A stretch of DNA of 64,000 nt from Rhizorhapis sp. SPR117 (GCF_021742065.1 NZ_JAKKIE010000020.1:1-64000), one strand, 5' to 3'. Shown: positions 17,825-28,807, numbered from the stretch's first letter. Notes: generated from the letters alone by a model not told the origin. Program-made: numbers and translations.

Positions 17825-19837
17825 ATGACGCAGATGCTGAAAATCCGCCTTCCCGATGGTAGCGTGCGCGAAGTTGCGCCCGGCACTACCCCGGCGGACA
17901 TCGCCGCGGCCATTGGTCCGGGCCTTGCCAAGGCGGCGCTTGCGGCAAAAGTGGATGGCGAATTGCGCGACCTTGATCGCCCGCTGGAGAGCGATGCCGA
18001 CCTGGCGCTGGTGACGGCGCGGGATGAGGCCGATGCGCTGGAACTGGCGCGGCATGATTTCGCCCATGTGCTGGCAGAAGCGGTGCAGTCGCTGTTTCCC
18101 GGCACGCAAATCACCTTCGGTCCGGCGACAGAGGATGGTTTCTACTATGACTTCGCGCGCAGGGAACACCCCTTCACCGAGGAAGACCTGCCCGCCATCG
18201 AGGCGGAGATGCGGCGCATCATTCAGGCGAACAAGCCGCTACGCCGCGAAGTGTGGTCGCGCGAAGATCTGATCAAGCGTTGGCAGACGGAAGGCGAGAC
18301 GTTCAAGGCGGAATGGGCCGCCGAATTGCCACAAGGCGACGAAATTACCGTCTATCGGTCGGGCGAGGACTGGCTGGATATGTGTCGGGGGCCGCATCTG
18401 CCCTCGACTGGAAAACTCGACCCGCAGGCGTTCAAGCTGACGCGCGTTTCGGGTGCCTATTGGCGTGGCGATCAGAAGAATGCGATGCTGTCCCGTATCT
18501 ATGGCACGGGCTGGCTCAACAAGAAGCAGCTTGAGGCGCATCTTGTCCGGCTGGAAGAGGCTGCCAAGCGCGACCATCGCAAGCTTGGGCAGGAAATGGA
18601 CCTGTTCCACCTGCAGGCGGAGGCGCATGGCAGCGTGTTCTGGCATCCCAAGGGCTATATCATCTGGCGCGAGCTGGAGGCTTATATGCGCCGCGCGATC
18701 GATGGTGCGGGCTACCGCGAGGTCAAAACGCCGCAGGTCATAGATGCGCGTCAGTGGGAACAGTCGGGGCACTGGGGCAAGTACCGCGAGAATATGTTCG
18801 TCATCCCCGATGAGGTGCCGAATGTCGATGATGAAGGCCCGGTGATTTCCGGCGAGGCCGACTGGATGGCGCTGAAGCCGATGAACTGTCCGGCGCATGT
18901 CCTCATTTTCCGGCAGGGCATCAAATCCTATCGCGACCTGCCCCTGCGGATTTATGAAAATGGCTGCTGCCATCGCAATGAGCCACATGGCGCGCTGCAT
19001 GGCTTGATGCGCGTGCGCCAGTTTACGCAGGACGACGCGCATATCTTTTGCCGCGAGGACCAGATTGTTAACGAGGTCAGTAATTTCTGCGCGCTTGCCG
19101 ACCGTATTTACAAGCAGTTGGGCTTCGAGGGCTATGCGATCAAGCTGGCGCTACGCCCCGAAAACCGGTTCGGTACGGACGAGATGTGGGACCAAGCTGA
19201 AAATGAACTTGGTGCTGCGGTCATGAAAGCCATGGCCCAAGGACATGCTCCGAGTTCTTTTGAAGAACTGCCCGGTGAAGGCGCTTTCTATGCGCCCAAG
19301 CTCGAATGGCACCTGACAGACGCGATCGGTCGGACCTGGCAGGTCGGCACGATTCAGTCGGACCGCGTGCTGCCCGAACGGCTCGATGCAACCTATGTGG
19401 CCGAGGATGGGCAGAAACATCGCCCGATCATGCTTCACCGCGCGATCTTTGGCTCTTATGAACGCTTCATCGGCATATTGATCGAACATTATGCCGGCAA
19501 GCTGCCGCTGTGGCTCGCGCCGGTGCAGGCGGTGGTGGCGACCATCGTATCGGATGCCGACGCCTATGCGTTGGATGTGGTTGAAAAGCTGAAAGCCGCG
19601 GGCATCCGCGTCGAGGCGGATCTGCGTAATGAAAAAATCAATTACAAGGTGCGCGAACATAGTCTTGCCAAGGTCCCCAACCTGCTTGTCGTGGGCAAGC
19701 GCGAGGCCGAAGAGGGCAAGGTGGCATTACGCACGCTGGGCGCAGAAGGCGGGCAATCAGTACTGACCCTCGAAGAAGTGGTCGCGCATCTTGCGCAAGA
19801 GGCTCTGCCGCCCGATATAAGGGGCAATGCAATGTGA
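17825..19837 (+). CDS. thrS: Threonyl-tRNA synthetase
   Basis: This class II synthetase charges tRNA-Thr. The 670-residue protein has an N-terminal TGS domain (about 1-63) and an editing domain with the H-D-F-A-H metal-binding motif near residue 77. The catalytic core carries M-N-C-P-A-H, H-R-N-E-P-H-G and [11 protein letters not shown], and the C-terminus is an anticodon-binding domain. The zinc-binding Cys/His set is visible. The next gene on the strand is infC, a frequent partner, although rpmI-rplT do not follow. Confidence 0.97.
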   Translation: MTQMLKIRLPDGSVREVAPGTTPADIAAAIGPGLAKAALAAKVDGELRDLDRPLESDADLALVTARDEADALELARHDFAHVLAEAVQSLFPGTQITFGPATEDGFYYDFARREHPFTEEDLPAIEAEMRRIIQANKPLRREVWSREDLIKRWQTEGETFKAEWAAELPQGDEITVYRSGEDWLDMCRGPHLPSTGKLDPQAFKLTRVSGAYWRGDQKNAMLSRIYGTGWLNKKQLEAHLVRLEEAAKRDHRKLGQEMDLFHLQAEAHGSVFWHPKGYIIWRELEAYMRRAIDGAGYREVKTPQVIDARQWEQSGHWGKYRENMFVIPDEVPNVDDEGPVISGEADWMALKPMNCPAHVLIFRQGIKSYRDLPLRIYENGCCHRNEPHGALHGLMRVRQFTQDDAHIFCREDQIVNEVSNFCALADRIYKQLGFEGYAIKLALRPENRFGTDEMWDQAENELGAAVMKAMAQGHAPSSFEELPGEGAFYAPKLEWHLTDAIGRTWQVGTIQSDRVLPERLDATYVAEDGQKHRPIMLHRAIFGSYERFIGILIEHYAGKLPLWLAPVQAVVATIVSDADAYALDVVEKLKAAGIRVEADLRNEKINYKVREHSLAKVPNLLVVGKREAEEGKVALRTLGAEGGQSVLTLEEVVAHLAQEALPPDIRGNAM

Positions 19838-19840
19838 AGA

Positions 19841-19856
19841 GTTGCCCAACGGCAAC
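19841..19856 (+). terminator. Hairpin after thrS
   Basis: Perfect 6-bp arms (GTTGCC / GGCAAC) with a 4-base loop lie three bases after the thrS stop. No T run follows, so Rho-independent termination is uncertain. Confidence 0.3.
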
Positions 19857-19957
19857 GGGTGCGGCATTTCCGTCATGGCGGAGATCCGGCCTCTTCCGTG
19901 CTAGCTAAAAACACTGTAATCGACCAGAATCAATAAAATCATCGCTGAAATTATCAC

Positions 19958-19973
19958 AGGAGATACTGCTATA
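19958..19973 (+). promoter_or_regulatory. infC Shine-Dalgarno and candidate AUA start codon
   Basis: AGGAG (19958-19962) is followed eight bases later by an in-frame ATA (19971-19973). The first ATG of infC is at 19983, 20 bases from the Shine-Dalgarno and too far for normal use. IF3 genes in other bacteria often start at rare codons (AUU in E. coli), which allows IF3 to repress its own synthesis. The layout therefore points to an AUA start. Confidence 0.55.
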
Positions 19974-19982
19974 CGTCCCCCA

Positions 19983-20516
19983 ATGACCCGCCGCCCTCTG
20001 GCGCCGCCTCCCAAAAATGGCCCGCGTTTCAATGAATTCATTGCTTCGCCCAAGGTCCGCGTGATTGACGAGAATGGCGAAAATCTGGGCGTGATGTTGA
20101 CGCAGGAAGCGATGGAGCAGGCTGCCGGAGTAGGGCTGGACCTGGTCGAAGTGTCCCCCAACGCCGATCCGCCCGTTGCGAAGTTTCTGGACGTCGGCAA
20201 ATATAAGTACGAAGCCCAGAAAAAGGCGAATGCCGCGCGCAAGAGCCAGAGGACGCAGGAGATCAAAGAGATCAAGATGCGTCCGAACATTGACGACCAT
20301 GATTATCAGACCAAGATGAAGAAGGTTCATGCCTTCATCGAGGAAGGCGACAAGGTGAAGATCACCCTGCGCTTTCGCGGTCGGGAATTGTCGCACCAGC
20401 AGCTTGGCATGGCCTTGCTGCAACGTGTCGCCGATGACACGCACGACGATGCCAAGGTCGAAGCCTATCCCCGCATGGAAGGTCGCCAGATGCTGATGGT
20501 GCTTTCGCCGAAATAA
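19983..20516 (+). CDS. infC: Translation initiation factor IF-3
   Basis: IF3 binds the 30S subunit, prevents premature joining of 50S and checks start codons. From the ATG the protein has 177 residues, and from the ATA at 19971 it has 181. The N-domain contains K-V-R-V-I-D-E-N-G and [10 protein letters not shown] Lys-rich linker includes K-E-I-K-M-R-P, and the C-domain has H-D-Y-Q-T-K and R-F-R-G-R-E-L-S-H. The end, [10 protein letters not shown], is standard. I list the ATG as the conservative start, but the ribosome site favours the upstream ATA. Confidence 0.95.
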   Translation: MTRRPLAPPPKNGPRFNEFIASPKVRVIDENGENLGVMLTQEAMEQAAGVGLDLVEVSPNADPPVAKFLDVGKYKYEAQKKANAARKSQRTQEIKEIKMRPNIDDHDYQTKMKKVHAFIEEGDKVKITLRFRGRELSHQQLGMALLQRVADDTHDDAKVEAYPRMEGRQMLMVLSPK

Positions 20517-20556
20517 GGGTTTTGGGTGAGTGCCGAGGCAGTTCTGACATAAGAGT

Positions 20557-20648
20557 TCGTCATTCCCGCGCAGGCGGGAATCCACCTCTCAATGTCATAT
20601 CAGGCAGATAGGGCTGGAGATGGATCCCCGCCTGCGCGGGGATGACGA
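20557..20648. repeat. Paired REP/BIME-like inverted repeat
   Basis: Two 27-base units face each other (about 20557-20583 and 20622-20648) and match as an inverted repeat with two differences. Each is itself a hairpin with arms such as ATTCCCGC/GCGGGAAT (20562-20581) and ATCCCCGC/GCGGGGAT (20624-20643). It separates convergent infC and msrA and may serve as a bidirectional RNA end. Confidence 0.8.
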
Positions 20649-20686
20649 GTAAAAGAGCGCCCGCTCATCACCCTGCACCACGCGGC

Positions 20687-21394
20687 TCAGCCCACCGCTT
20701 TCGTCCGGTACTGCCTTGGAAACAACTGCTTGAGCGCTTCCAGCTTGGGCCTGTCCCAGCGCAGGATATAGGGATAGCGGGGGTTCTTTTCCATGAAGTC
20801 CTGATGATAGCCCTCGGCCTGGTGAAAACCGCGATAGGGTTCGACCTTGGTGACGATCCTGTTCTTCCACAGCCCGGACTTCTCCAACTGCGTCAGATAG
20901 GCGCGCGCAGCCTTTGCCTGTGCAGGGTTCATCGGAAAAAGCGCACTGCGATATTGGGTACCGTGGTCAGGCCCTTGATAATTGAGTGTGGTGGGATCCG
21001 CGACGACCGAGAAGAATATCCGCATGAGGTCGCCATAGCTGACCACCTTCGGATCATAAGTAACGCGCACCGCCTCTGCAAAGCCGGTGCGGCCAGTGCT
21101 GACGCGGTCATAACCGCCGGGTTTTCCAGTCGCGCCGCTATAGCCGGACACGGCGCTATGCACGCCCTTTACATGTGAAAAGACGCCCTCCACACCCCAG
21201 AAGCAGCCACCGGCGAATATCGCGGTTTCCAGTTTTTGTGTGGATGGTGCATCAACACGCGGCTTTGGTGTCAGCACAGTTTCTTCGGCAGCAAAAGCCG
21301 ATGGAATAGCCCACTCACTGTCCCGCCCAATCCACAGTCCGCCTGTGAGCAAAGCCCCTGCCGCGACGGAAAAAGTGAGTGCCCGCCAGTTCAT
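20687..21394 (-). CDS. msrA: Peptide-methionine (S)-S-oxide reductase MsrA, exported
   Basis: This enzyme repairs methionine-S-sulfoxide in proteins. The catalytic G-C-F-W-G motif is at residues 63-67 (Cys64), followed by E-G-V-F and a typical MsrA core up to R-Y-P-Y-I-L-R-W. About 36 residues precede the catalytic domain and look like a signal peptide ending A-F-A-A, so the enzyme probably acts in the periplasm. I used the ATG at 21394, which overlaps the stop of the preceding small gene. A GTG three codons upstream is the alternative. No msrB lies nearby. Confidence 0.92.
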   Translation of the reverse strand: MNWRALTFSVAAGALLTGGLWIGRDSEWAIPSAFAAEETVLTPKPRVDAPSTQKLETAIFAGGCFWGVEGVFSHVKGVHSAVSGYSGATGKPGGYDRVSTGRTGFAEAVRVTYDPKVVSYGDLMRIFFSVVADPTTLNYQGPDHGTQYRSALFPMNPAQAKAARAYLTQLEKSGLWKNRIVTKVEPYRGFHQAEGYHQDFMEKNPRYPYILRWDRPKLEALKQLFPRQYRTKAVG

Positions 21395-21546
21395 GACATC
21401 CACGTCTGCGCTGCTTCGAGGGAAGGCGCCTCATTTTGCCGGGCAGCCGCATCGTCGTTGCCGCCAATCGTGAAGACAAGGACAGCGCCGAACAGAAAGC
21501 CGCCAAGAAAATTGCGGACAAAGCTGGATTTGAACAAAGTGGCCAT
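21391..21546 (-). CDS. Small single-span membrane protein coupled to msrA
   Basis: This is a 51-residue protein starting M-A-T-L-F-K-S-S. It has one hydrophobic segment (about residues 12-27) and a polar tail ending T-W-M-S. The stop overlaps the msrA start (ATGA), so translation is coupled. An AAAGG lies about ten bases before the ATG at 21546. An alternative in-frame ATG at 21597 would add 17 residues but has no ribosome site. No family is recognised. A link to MsrA, perhaps membrane placement, is inference from the coupling only. Confidence 0.6.
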   Translation of the reverse strand: MATLFKSSFVRNFLGGFLFGAVLVFTIGGNDDAAARQNEAPSLEAAQTWMS

Positions 21547-21672
21547 TGCGGCGCCTTTCAGTCTGTTATTCAGTCTCTCATTCGTGGAGAACCCCATATG
21601 GGTTACAACGAGGCTTAAACAATAACGCCTGAAGCGCCGCTGAACGGTGATGCGGGGTCACATTCTCATAAA

Positions 21673-22479
21673 TCAAGGACGGCCCAGCCGCTCCAGCAAG
21701 GCCTGCGCGGCGGCGGGAGCGCGGATCTTCGCGCCGTTGATCATGAAAACGAAGACATCCCGTGCGCGATCTTTCGCGGGTTCATCGGTCACATATTCCA
21801 GACCCTTTGGGCTTTTGCCCTGTGCCCATTGGTGGGCCATGCTGGTCCAGCGATCCAATGCTTCCGCGCCGTAGCCCATCGGCTCGTCCTCCCGCGCGTC
21901 CTGCAACCGGGCGTACACAAAATCGCCCGTGACGTCGGCAATCTGAGGATATTTTGTGGTATCGGCGAAAACGACGGCCACTCCAGCTTTTCGTGCCGAG
22001 TCGATGAAGGCCGGAGTAAGGAAACTTTCATGGCGCACTTCGACTGCGTGCCGAAGTGAAAGGCCGTTCAATTTTTCGGGTAGCAGGTTCAGGAACGCAT
22101 CGAAATCGTCTGGGTTATAGGCTTTGGTCGGCATGAACTGCCAGAGAATCGGCCCCAGCTTCTCACCAAGTTCAGCGATGCCTTGCCCAAGAAACTTCGC
22201 CACTGCCTCTCCCGCTTCGGCAAGCACCCGACGGTTGGTGCAAACTCTCGACGCCTTGACTGCGAAGACGAAGCCGTCGGGCGCCGTTTTGGCCCATGCG
22301 GCGAAGCTTTCAGGTTTTTGCAGCCGGTAATAGGTGCCGTTGATCTCGATTGCGCTCAGATGCGTAGCGGCATATTCAAGCTCTCGCGCATGCGGAAGCC
22401 CCGGCGGATAGAATGTTCCGCGCCATGGCTCAAAGGTCCAGCCTCCAATCCCGGCGTAGATTTTGCCTGTATTTGCCAT
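21673..22479 (-). CDS. DUF72 (YecE-family) protein
   Basis: The 268-residue protein has a TIM-barrel-like DUF72 domain. Recognisable parts are I-G-G-W-x-F-x-P-W-R-G-x-F-Y-P near the N-terminus, E-I-N-G-T-Y-Y-R, F-A-V-K-A-S-R, W-Q-F-M-P and V-E-V-R-H-E-S-F. The biochemical function of the family is not established. The stop lies two bases before the GFA-family gene region on the same strand, so they may share an mRNA. Confidence 0.88.
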   Translation of the reverse strand: MANTGKIYAGIGGWTFEPWRGTFYPPGLPHARELEYAATHLSAIEINGTYYRLQKPESFAAWAKTAPDGFVFAVKASRVCTNRRVLAEAGEAVAKFLGQGIAELGEKLGPILWQFMPTKAYNPDDFDAFLNLLPEKLNGLSLRHAVEVRHESFLTPAFIDSARKAGVAVVFADTTKYPQIADVTGDFVYARLQDAREDEPMGYGAEALDRWTSMAHQWAQGKSPKGLEYVTDEPAKDRARDVFVFMINGAKIRAPAAAQALLERLGRP

Positions 22480-22481
22480 GA

Positions 22482-22829
22482 TCAGAAACTTCGGCCATCG
22501 ACTTCCCGAATGTTAAGCGCAGAGAGGTCCACCTCCTCGGCGCAGCGGAGATTGATGGCGGTTGTTGCCGAGCCATCCGGCATCTTTCCCTCTGCATAGA
22601 CCTGCACGCCGCAGGTGGGGCAGAATCGGTGCTGGATGACGTGCTTATTGAAGGTGTAGGTCGAGACCTTGTCGGTACCCGCTTCGATCGTCACCTGATC
22701 AGCCGGGAAAAAAGCGAGCAAAAAGCCTTTTTTCGAGCAGTGCGAACAATTGCAGGACATTGCCTCGTCCGGCATGGCCGGAAAGGACAGGCGGACATTG
22801 CCGCAGTGGCAAGATGCTGTAACCGTCAT
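22482..22829 (-). CDS. GFA / CENP-V-like zinc protein
   Basis: The 115-residue protein has the zinc-ligand pattern of the glutathione-dependent formaldehyde-activating (GFA) family. The cysteines are in S-C-H-C-G near residue 6, C-N-C-S-H-C near 26, and C-P-T-C-G near 70. Some members bind S-hydroxymethylglutathione, but most are uncharacterised, and no formaldehyde-oxidation genes lie beside it. It is very close to the DUF72 gene downstream and about 70 bases after the aminotransferase gene. Confidence 0.88.
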   Translation of the reverse strand: MTVTASCHCGNVRLSFPAMPDEAMSCNCSHCSKKGFLLAFFPADQVTIEAGTDKVSTYTFNKHVIQHRFCPTCGVQVYAEGKMPDGSATTAINLRCAEEVDLSALNIREVDGRSF

Positions 22830-22899
22830 GATGTCTTCTCCAGATCCGCTGCGCCTCCCGCTCGAAACGAAACTATCGTCGCTCGTATCCCTGGTGAGA

Positions 22900-24126
<1,227 letters not shown>

Positions 24127-24165
24127 TCATCCGCGAGTCTGCGGACGGCTGGCTCCATAAACGGG

Positions 24166-24822
24166 TCAGGCGATACGTTCAACCAAAGTTGCAGCGACCA
24201 GACCGCGCGTGGCGTTGCCGATGAAGAAACCCTTCTCCAGATCGGCGCGCCGCACATCGGCTTCTATCGCCTCACCCATGTCTATCAGGCTTTGGCGCAG
24301 CACGCCGGGAAGCAGGCCGCGTGAAAGGGGCGGTGTGATCAGCTTGTCGCCGCGTTCCACAAAGAGTGAAGAAAAACAGCCTTCGGTCAGGAAACCGTCC
24401 GGGTCCATCAACAGCACTTCATAGGTGCCGCCCTGCCGCAGCGCGTCGCCGTAAAAGCGCCGGTCAGTGGTCTTGTGGCGTAAACGAAAATCGTCGGCGG
24501 GAACCGGACGACGCACCGCCGCCACGCGCATCACGGCTTCAGGCCAGGGCCGATGTCGGCGCATTTCAATCGCCATCGATCCGCGGTGCGATAGCAGCAG
24601 GCGTAGTCGGCTTTGGGAACGTAAACGGAAGGTTGCGGCCTGCAATTCGTTGCGCACTGCATGACGATCAAAAGAGAAACCGAGCTCCCGTGCGCTGTTC
24701 GTCATCCGCGACAGGTGATGTTCAAGCAGCCGTACACCCTCGACCGGATCGAAGGCCATTGTTTCAATCAGATCGAACCGCCCTTCCGCAGACGCCACAC
24801 ACCCTCCATGCCGTAAAATCAT
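24166..24822 (-). CDS. pabC: Aminotransferase class IV, probable 4-amino-4-deoxychorismate lyase
   Basis: This fold-type IV PLP enzyme, given its partner, should release 4-aminobenzoate and pyruvate from aminodeoxychorismate for folate synthesis. The 218-residue protein starts near F-D-L-I-E-T-M. It has a PLP-lysine candidate in R-H-K-T-T-D-R and the G-F-L-T-E-G and G-L-L-P-G-V-L-R segments. It overlaps the end of pabB by four bases. Branched-chain or D-amino acid aminotransferase activity cannot be excluded from sequence alone, but the context favours PabC. Confidence 0.85.
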   Translation of the reverse strand: MILRHGGCVASAEGRFDLIETMAFDPVEGVRLLEHHLSRMTNSARELGFSFDRHAVRNELQAATFRLRSQSRLRLLLSHRGSMAIEMRRHRPWPEAVMRVAAVRRPVPADDFRLRHKTTDRRFYGDALRQGGTYEVLLMDPDGFLTEGCFSSLFVERGDKLITPPLSRGLLPGVLRQSLIDMGEAIEADVRRADLEKGFFIGNATRGLVAATLVERIA

Positions 24823-25982
24823 CCGTTGGGAACATTCCCGAGAAATTTACCTTTTTCAAGGCATTCGTCCCATTCCGCCTGCATCACGGAATCGGCGACT
24901 ATGCCCGACCCAAGGCCGATACGCCCGGCGCCATGCTCTTCATTTACACAAATCGTCCGAATCGCAACATTGAAGACCGCATCGCCATCAGGAGAAATAT
25001 GACCGATGGAGCCGGTATAAACTCCGCGCGGTCCGGCTTCGACTGCATGGATGATTTCCATGGCGCGCAGCTTGGGTGCGCCGGTAATCGATCCACAGGG
25101 GAATATGGTGCGCAGCACATCGACCGGTCCCAGGTCAGGCTGAAGGCGCGCGGTAACGGTGGAAGTCATCTGGTGGACAGTGGGGTAGGTCTCGATATGG
25201 AAAAGCGCCGGCACTTCCACGCTGCCCGCTTCCGATACCCGCGAAAGATCGTTGCGGAGCAGGTCGACGATCATAAGGTTTTCAGCGCGCTGTTTGGGGT
25301 CGTCCCGCAGACCGGCAATGGCCGCCATATCCGACAATGCGCCATCGCCGCGTGCCGTCGTGCCTTTCATTGGCCGTGCGGTCAGTGTTCCGTTTTCTAT
25401 AATGAAGAAGAGTTCGGGTGAAAAAGAAAGCAACCATTGTGTGCCGGTATAGACGATGCCGCCATAGCCTGCCCCGGCACGATCACGGATCGCCGCATAA
25501 AGGCTGAGAGGGTTTTGGGGAAGCTCCACTGAGCAGGGAAATGTGAAGTTTACCTGATAGACGTCGCCAGCCTCGATCCAGGACTGGATGCATTCGAACG
25601 CCGCAGCATAGTCTTTCTGATCAATCAACGGCCGTGCAAGCGGCGGATTTGGGGACGGGGCTGGCAGAAAGCTGGGAATGGCGGTGACTGGGACATGTTG
25701 AACGCAGTCAAACAAGCCAAACCAGAGCAGGGGTTCGCCAGTAGCTTGGGCTAGCGAAGCCAGGCGCGGTTCCAACGCATATCCCGCCTCATAAGCCAGA
25801 TAGCCCGCCGCGTGCAGGCCTTGCTTGCCAGCAGCAGCGACCTGGTCGAGGGCGGGCTGGACCTCTTCGGGCCGATGCGCGACTATCAGTTCCCGTGGAT
25901 CGGCATAGAGGCGCGCCCCGGCTCCGCCCTGTGGACGGGCATCGTCGAACAGCAGGAACGGGACTGAAGTGGCAGGAAGCAT
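24819..25982 (-). CDS. pabB: Aminodeoxychorismate synthase component I
   Basis: This enzyme aminates chorismate to 4-amino-4-deoxychorismate. The 387-residue protein belongs to the short, chorismate-binding class. It has Q-V-N-F-T near residue 175, the P-M-K-G-T motif with the lysine that distinguishes PabB, L-R-N-D-L-S-R, and G-S-I-T-G-A-P-K near the C-terminus. The ATG at 25982 is preceded by GGGG. Extension to 26078 is possible but reads into the rpsM promoter region. It ends in an ATGA overlap with pabC. A glutamine amidotransferase (pabA) is not in the window. Confidence 0.92.
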   Translation of the reverse strand: MLPATSVPFLLFDDARPQGGAGARLYADPRELIVAHRPEEVQPALDQVAAAGKQGLHAAGYLAYEAGYALEPRLASLAQATGEPLLWFGLFDCVQHVPVTAIPSFLPAPSPNPPLARPLIDQKDYAAAFECIQSWIEAGDVYQVNFTFPCSVELPQNPLSLYAAIRDRAGAGYGGIVYTGTQWLLSFSPELFFIIENGTLTARPMKGTTARGDGALSDMAAIAGLRDDPKQRAENLMIVDLLRNDLSRVSEAGSVEVPALFHIETYPTVHQMTSTVTARLQPDLGPVDVLRTIFPCGSITGAPKLRAMEIIHAVEAGPRGVYTGSIGHISPDGDAVFNVAIRTICVNEEHGAGRIGLGSGIVADSVMQAEWDECLEKGKFLGNVPNG

Positions 25983-26033
25983 TACGCCCCATACAGCTTG
26001 CTTATCACCTGCGTCCAGCCACATGCCGGGCGC

Positions 26034-26062
26034 TTGACAGTTGGGACGACTCACCCTAAAGG
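26034..26062 (+). promoter_or_regulatory. Candidate promoter for the rpsM operon
   Basis: TTGACA at 26034-26039 is separated by 17 bases from TAAAGG at 26057-26062. It lies about 180 bases before rpsM in the gap with divergent pabB. The -35 box is perfect and the -10 weak. Confidence 0.45.
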
Positions 26063-26241
26063 CGGCCCATCCCGACACGTTAAGTCGCGCGGCAGTGCGT
26101 TTTTTGCGCTGGCCGTCCTTTTTGCGTCCAGGGGTAGTTTACATCGCCAGAACAGAACTCGGTCTTCCGATTCACTTTTGGCCAGCGAAGCTTTGAGATG
26201 GGACGCCTGCCAGGCGACCTGTGGAGCAGGAGAATTTTTAT

Positions 26242-26610
26242 ATGGCACGTATTGCGGGCGTAAACATCCCGACCAACAAGCGCGTTATCATTGCGCTTAC
26301 CTATATCCACGGTATCGGCCGCACCAAGGCTGTGAACATCGCCGACAAGCTGGGCATCGACCACAGCCGCCGTGTTCAGGACCTGTCCGACGCAGAAGTT
26401 CTGCAGATCCGTGAAACCATCGACGCCGATCTTACGGTTGAGGGCGATCTGCGTCGTCAGACCGCGATGAACATCAAGCGCCTGATGGATCTCGCCTGCT
26501 ATCGCGGCCTGCGTCATCGCAAGGGCCTTCCTGTTCGCGGCCAGCGCACGCACACCAATGCGCGCACCCGCAAGGGCAAGGCAAAGGCGATTGCAGGCAA
26601 GAAGAAGTAA
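26242..26610 (+). CDS. rpsM: 30S ribosomal protein S13 (uS13)
   Basis: This head protein of the small subunit contacts 16S rRNA and the 50S bridge. The 122-residue protein starts [10 protein letters not shown] and ends in the Lys/Arg-rich tail after [11 protein letters not shown]. The ribosome site GGAGCAGGAG precedes the ATG at 26242. A GTG seven codons earlier is rejected. It opens the rpsM-rpsK-rpoA-rplQ group. The usual upstream members secY and adk are not adjacent, because pabB lies there on the other strand. Confidence 0.97.
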   Translation: MARIAGVNIPTNKRVIIALTYIHGIGRTKAVNIADKLGIDHSRRVQDLSDAEVLQIRETIDADLTVEGDLRRQTAMNIKRLMDLACYRGLRHRKGLPVRGQRTHTNARTRKGKAKAIAGKKK

Positions 26611-26676
26611 GCGCCGCTCCGGGCAATGCCCCGGTTCTGGCAGCTCTTTTCAATCTATAGGTAGGAATACAGGATA

Positions 26677-27066
26677 ATGGCACGGGAACCCCAGCGCATC
26701 AAAAGGCGCGAGCGCAAGAACATCTCATCGGGTGTCGCGCATGTGAACGCGAGCTTCAATAACACGATGATTACCATCACCGATGCGCAGGGCAATGCGA
26801 TCAGCTGGTCGTCTGCCGGTACGATGGGTTTCAAGGGATCGCGCAAATCGACACCTTATGCCGCGCAGGTTTGTGCGGAAGACGCCGGTCGCAAGGCTGC
26901 CGAACATGGTGTTCGTACCCTTGAAGTCGAAGTCAAGGGTCCCGGCTCGGGCCGCGAATCGGCGCTGCGCGCTCTGCAGGCCGTAGGCTTCACCATTACG
27001 TCAATTCGCGACGTCACGCCGATCCCGCACAATGGTGTTCGCCCGTCCAAGCGCCGCCGCGTTTAA
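26677..27066 (+). CDS. rpsK: 30S ribosomal protein S11 (uS11)
   Basis: This platform protein of the small subunit lies near the mRNA exit path. Its 129 residues are typical. Signatures are [33 protein letters not shown] and the Arg-rich C-terminus P-S-K-R-R-R-V. It lies 66 bases after rpsM and 104 before rpoA, clearly in one transcript. Confidence 0.97.
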   Translation: MAREPQRIKRRERKNISSGVAHVNASFNNTMITITDAQGNAISWSSAGTMGFKGSRKSTPYAAQVCAEDAGRKAAEHGVRTLEVEVKGPGSGRESALRALQAVGFTITSIRDVTPIPHNGVRPSKRRRV

Positions 27067-27170
27067 ACTTCGGCTTTATCGGGGGCGGCAGACGTGCCGT
27101 CTCATCATCTGCACTGGCCGGGGTTATCGTCCCACACGATGGACCCCCGCCCAAATCCCAGGGGAAATAC

Positions 27171-28232
27171 ATGACTGTCAACATGAAGAACTGGCAGGAA
27201 TTGAAGAAGCCGAGCAGCCTGGAAATCAAGTCTGGCGGCGATGCCAAGCGTAAGGCGACCTTTGTTGCCGAACCGCTTGAGCGCGGCTTTGGCCTGACGC
27301 TTGGCAATGCGCTGCGTCGGGTTCTGCTGTCCTCGCTGCAAGGTGCGGCTGTGACCTCGATCAAGATCGAGAACGTGCTGCACGAATTTTCCTCGCTCGC
27401 CGGTGTGCGCGAGGATATCACGGACATCGTTCTGAACGTCAAGCAGATCGCGCTGCATATGGAAGGCGAAGGCCCCAAGCGGCTGCAGCTTTCCGCGACC
27501 GGCCCGGCCGAAGTGAAGGCGGGCGACATTGCCGTCTCAGGTGACATCGAAGTGATGAACCCTGGCCTTGTCATCTGCCATCTGGACGAAGGCGCGACGC
27601 TCAACATGGAACTGACCGCCGACATCGGCAAAGGCTATGTTCCCGCTGTCGCCAACCGCCCGGCGGATGCCCCCATCGGCCTTATCCCGATCGATTCACT
27701 GTTTTCGCCGATCAAGCAGGTCGCTTACAAGGTTGAAAATACGCGCGTCGGTCAGGAACTGGACTACGACAAGCTGGCGCTGACCATCGAAACCGATGGC
27801 ACTGTGACGCCGGAGGATGCGATCGCCTATGCCGCGCGCATCCTGCAGGATCAATTGCAGCTTTTCGTCCATTTCGAGGAAGCGCTGGCTGCCGCTACGC
27901 CATCGGTCGGCGTTGCCGCCAGTGCGCAGGGCGAAGCCGAAAGCGATGCCAACCAGATCAACCGCTATCTTCTCAAGAAGGTGGACGAACTGGAGCTGTC
28001 GGTTCGCAGCGCAAACTGTCTCAAGAACGACAATATCATCTATATTGGCGATCTGGTGCAGAAGACCGAAGCGGAGATGTTGCGTACCCCGAATTTCGGT
28101 CGCAAGTCGCTGAACGAAATCAAGGAAGTATTGTCGTCCATGGGCCTGCGTCTTGGCATGGACATCCCCGGCTGGCCGCCTGAAAACATTGAGGAAATGG
28201 CCAAGAAGCTGGAGCAGGAACTGCTCGGTTAA
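27171..28232 (+). CDS. rpoA: RNA polymerase alpha subunit
   Basis: The alpha subunit forms the dimer that nucleates RNA polymerase assembly. The 353-residue protein has an N-terminal domain with [21 protein letters not shown], then a linker. The C-terminal domain has [12 protein letters not shown] and [11 protein letters not shown], which bind UP elements and activators. AGGGGAAATAC precedes the ATG. It is slightly longer than the enteric protein because of the linker. Confidence 0.98.
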   Translation: MTVNMKNWQELKKPSSLEIKSGGDAKRKATFVAEPLERGFGLTLGNALRRVLLSSLQGAAVTSIKIENVLHEFSSLAGVREDITDIVLNVKQIALHMEGEGPKRLQLSATGPAEVKAGDIAVSGDIEVMNPGLVICHLDEGATLNMELTADIGKGYVPAVANRPADAPIGLIPIDSLFSPIKQVAYKVENTRVGQELDYDKLALTIETDGTVTPEDAIAYAARILQDQLQLFVHFEEALAAATPSVGVAASAQGEAESDANQINRYLLKKVDELELSVRSANCLKNDNIIYIGDLVQKTEAEMLRTPNFGRKSLNEIKEVLSSMGLRLGMDIPGWPPENIEEMAKKLEQELLG

Positions 28233-28381
28233 TCGGCTTTGGCCCGTCGTCCCAGGTGTTTCGATTTTGCTCGACACGAATGAGGGCGCAGTTGCTTTGA
28301 AAAGGTTTTGGGCGGTGGCCTTTTTCTACACCGCCTGGTCCTGGGTACCTCATACGGCCCTTGAACAAACGGAGTAAAAAC

Positions 28382-28807
28382 ATGCGTCATAGAGTCGGCG
28401 GCCGCAAGCTGCAGCGTACATCATCCCATCGCGCGGCATTGTTCCGTAACATGGCGGCATCGCTCATCAAGCATGAGCAAATCATGACCACCACGCCCAA
28501 GGCAAAGGAGCTTCGCCCCTATGTCGAAAAGCTGATCACGCTGGCGAAGAAGGGCGGCCTTGCCAATCGTCGTCTGGCCCATTCGCGACTGCTGGACGAC
28601 ACGCAGCTCAAGAAGCTGTTTGAGGTGCTCGCCGAACGTTACAAGGACCGCAATGGCGGCTATACCCGCATCATCAAGGCCGGTATCCGCGCATCGGACG
28701 CAGCGCCGATGGCAGTGATCGAACTGGTCGACCGCGACGTCACGGCCAAGGGTCAGGACTCCGGTCCGGTCCAGGGCGCCGACGAAGAGGAAATGGAAGC
28801 GGCCTGA
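28382..28807 (+). CDS. rplQ: 50S ribosomal protein L17 (bL17)
   Basis: This large-subunit protein lies near the exit tunnel. The 141-residue protein starts [13 protein letters not shown] and contains [12 protein letters not shown]. An acidic tail (G-A-D-E-E-E-M-E-A) extends beyond the conserved core, as in many alphaproteobacteria. GGAG lies seven bases before the ATG at 28382. It is the last gene of the operon and is followed by two hairpins. Confidence 0.97.
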   Translation: MRHRVGGRKLQRTSSHRAALFRNMAASLIKHEQIMTTTPKAKELRPYVEKLITLAKKGGLANRRLAHSRLLDDTQLKKLFEVLAERYKDRNGGYTRIIKAGIRASDAAPMAVIELVDRDVTAKGQDSGPVQGADEEEMEAA

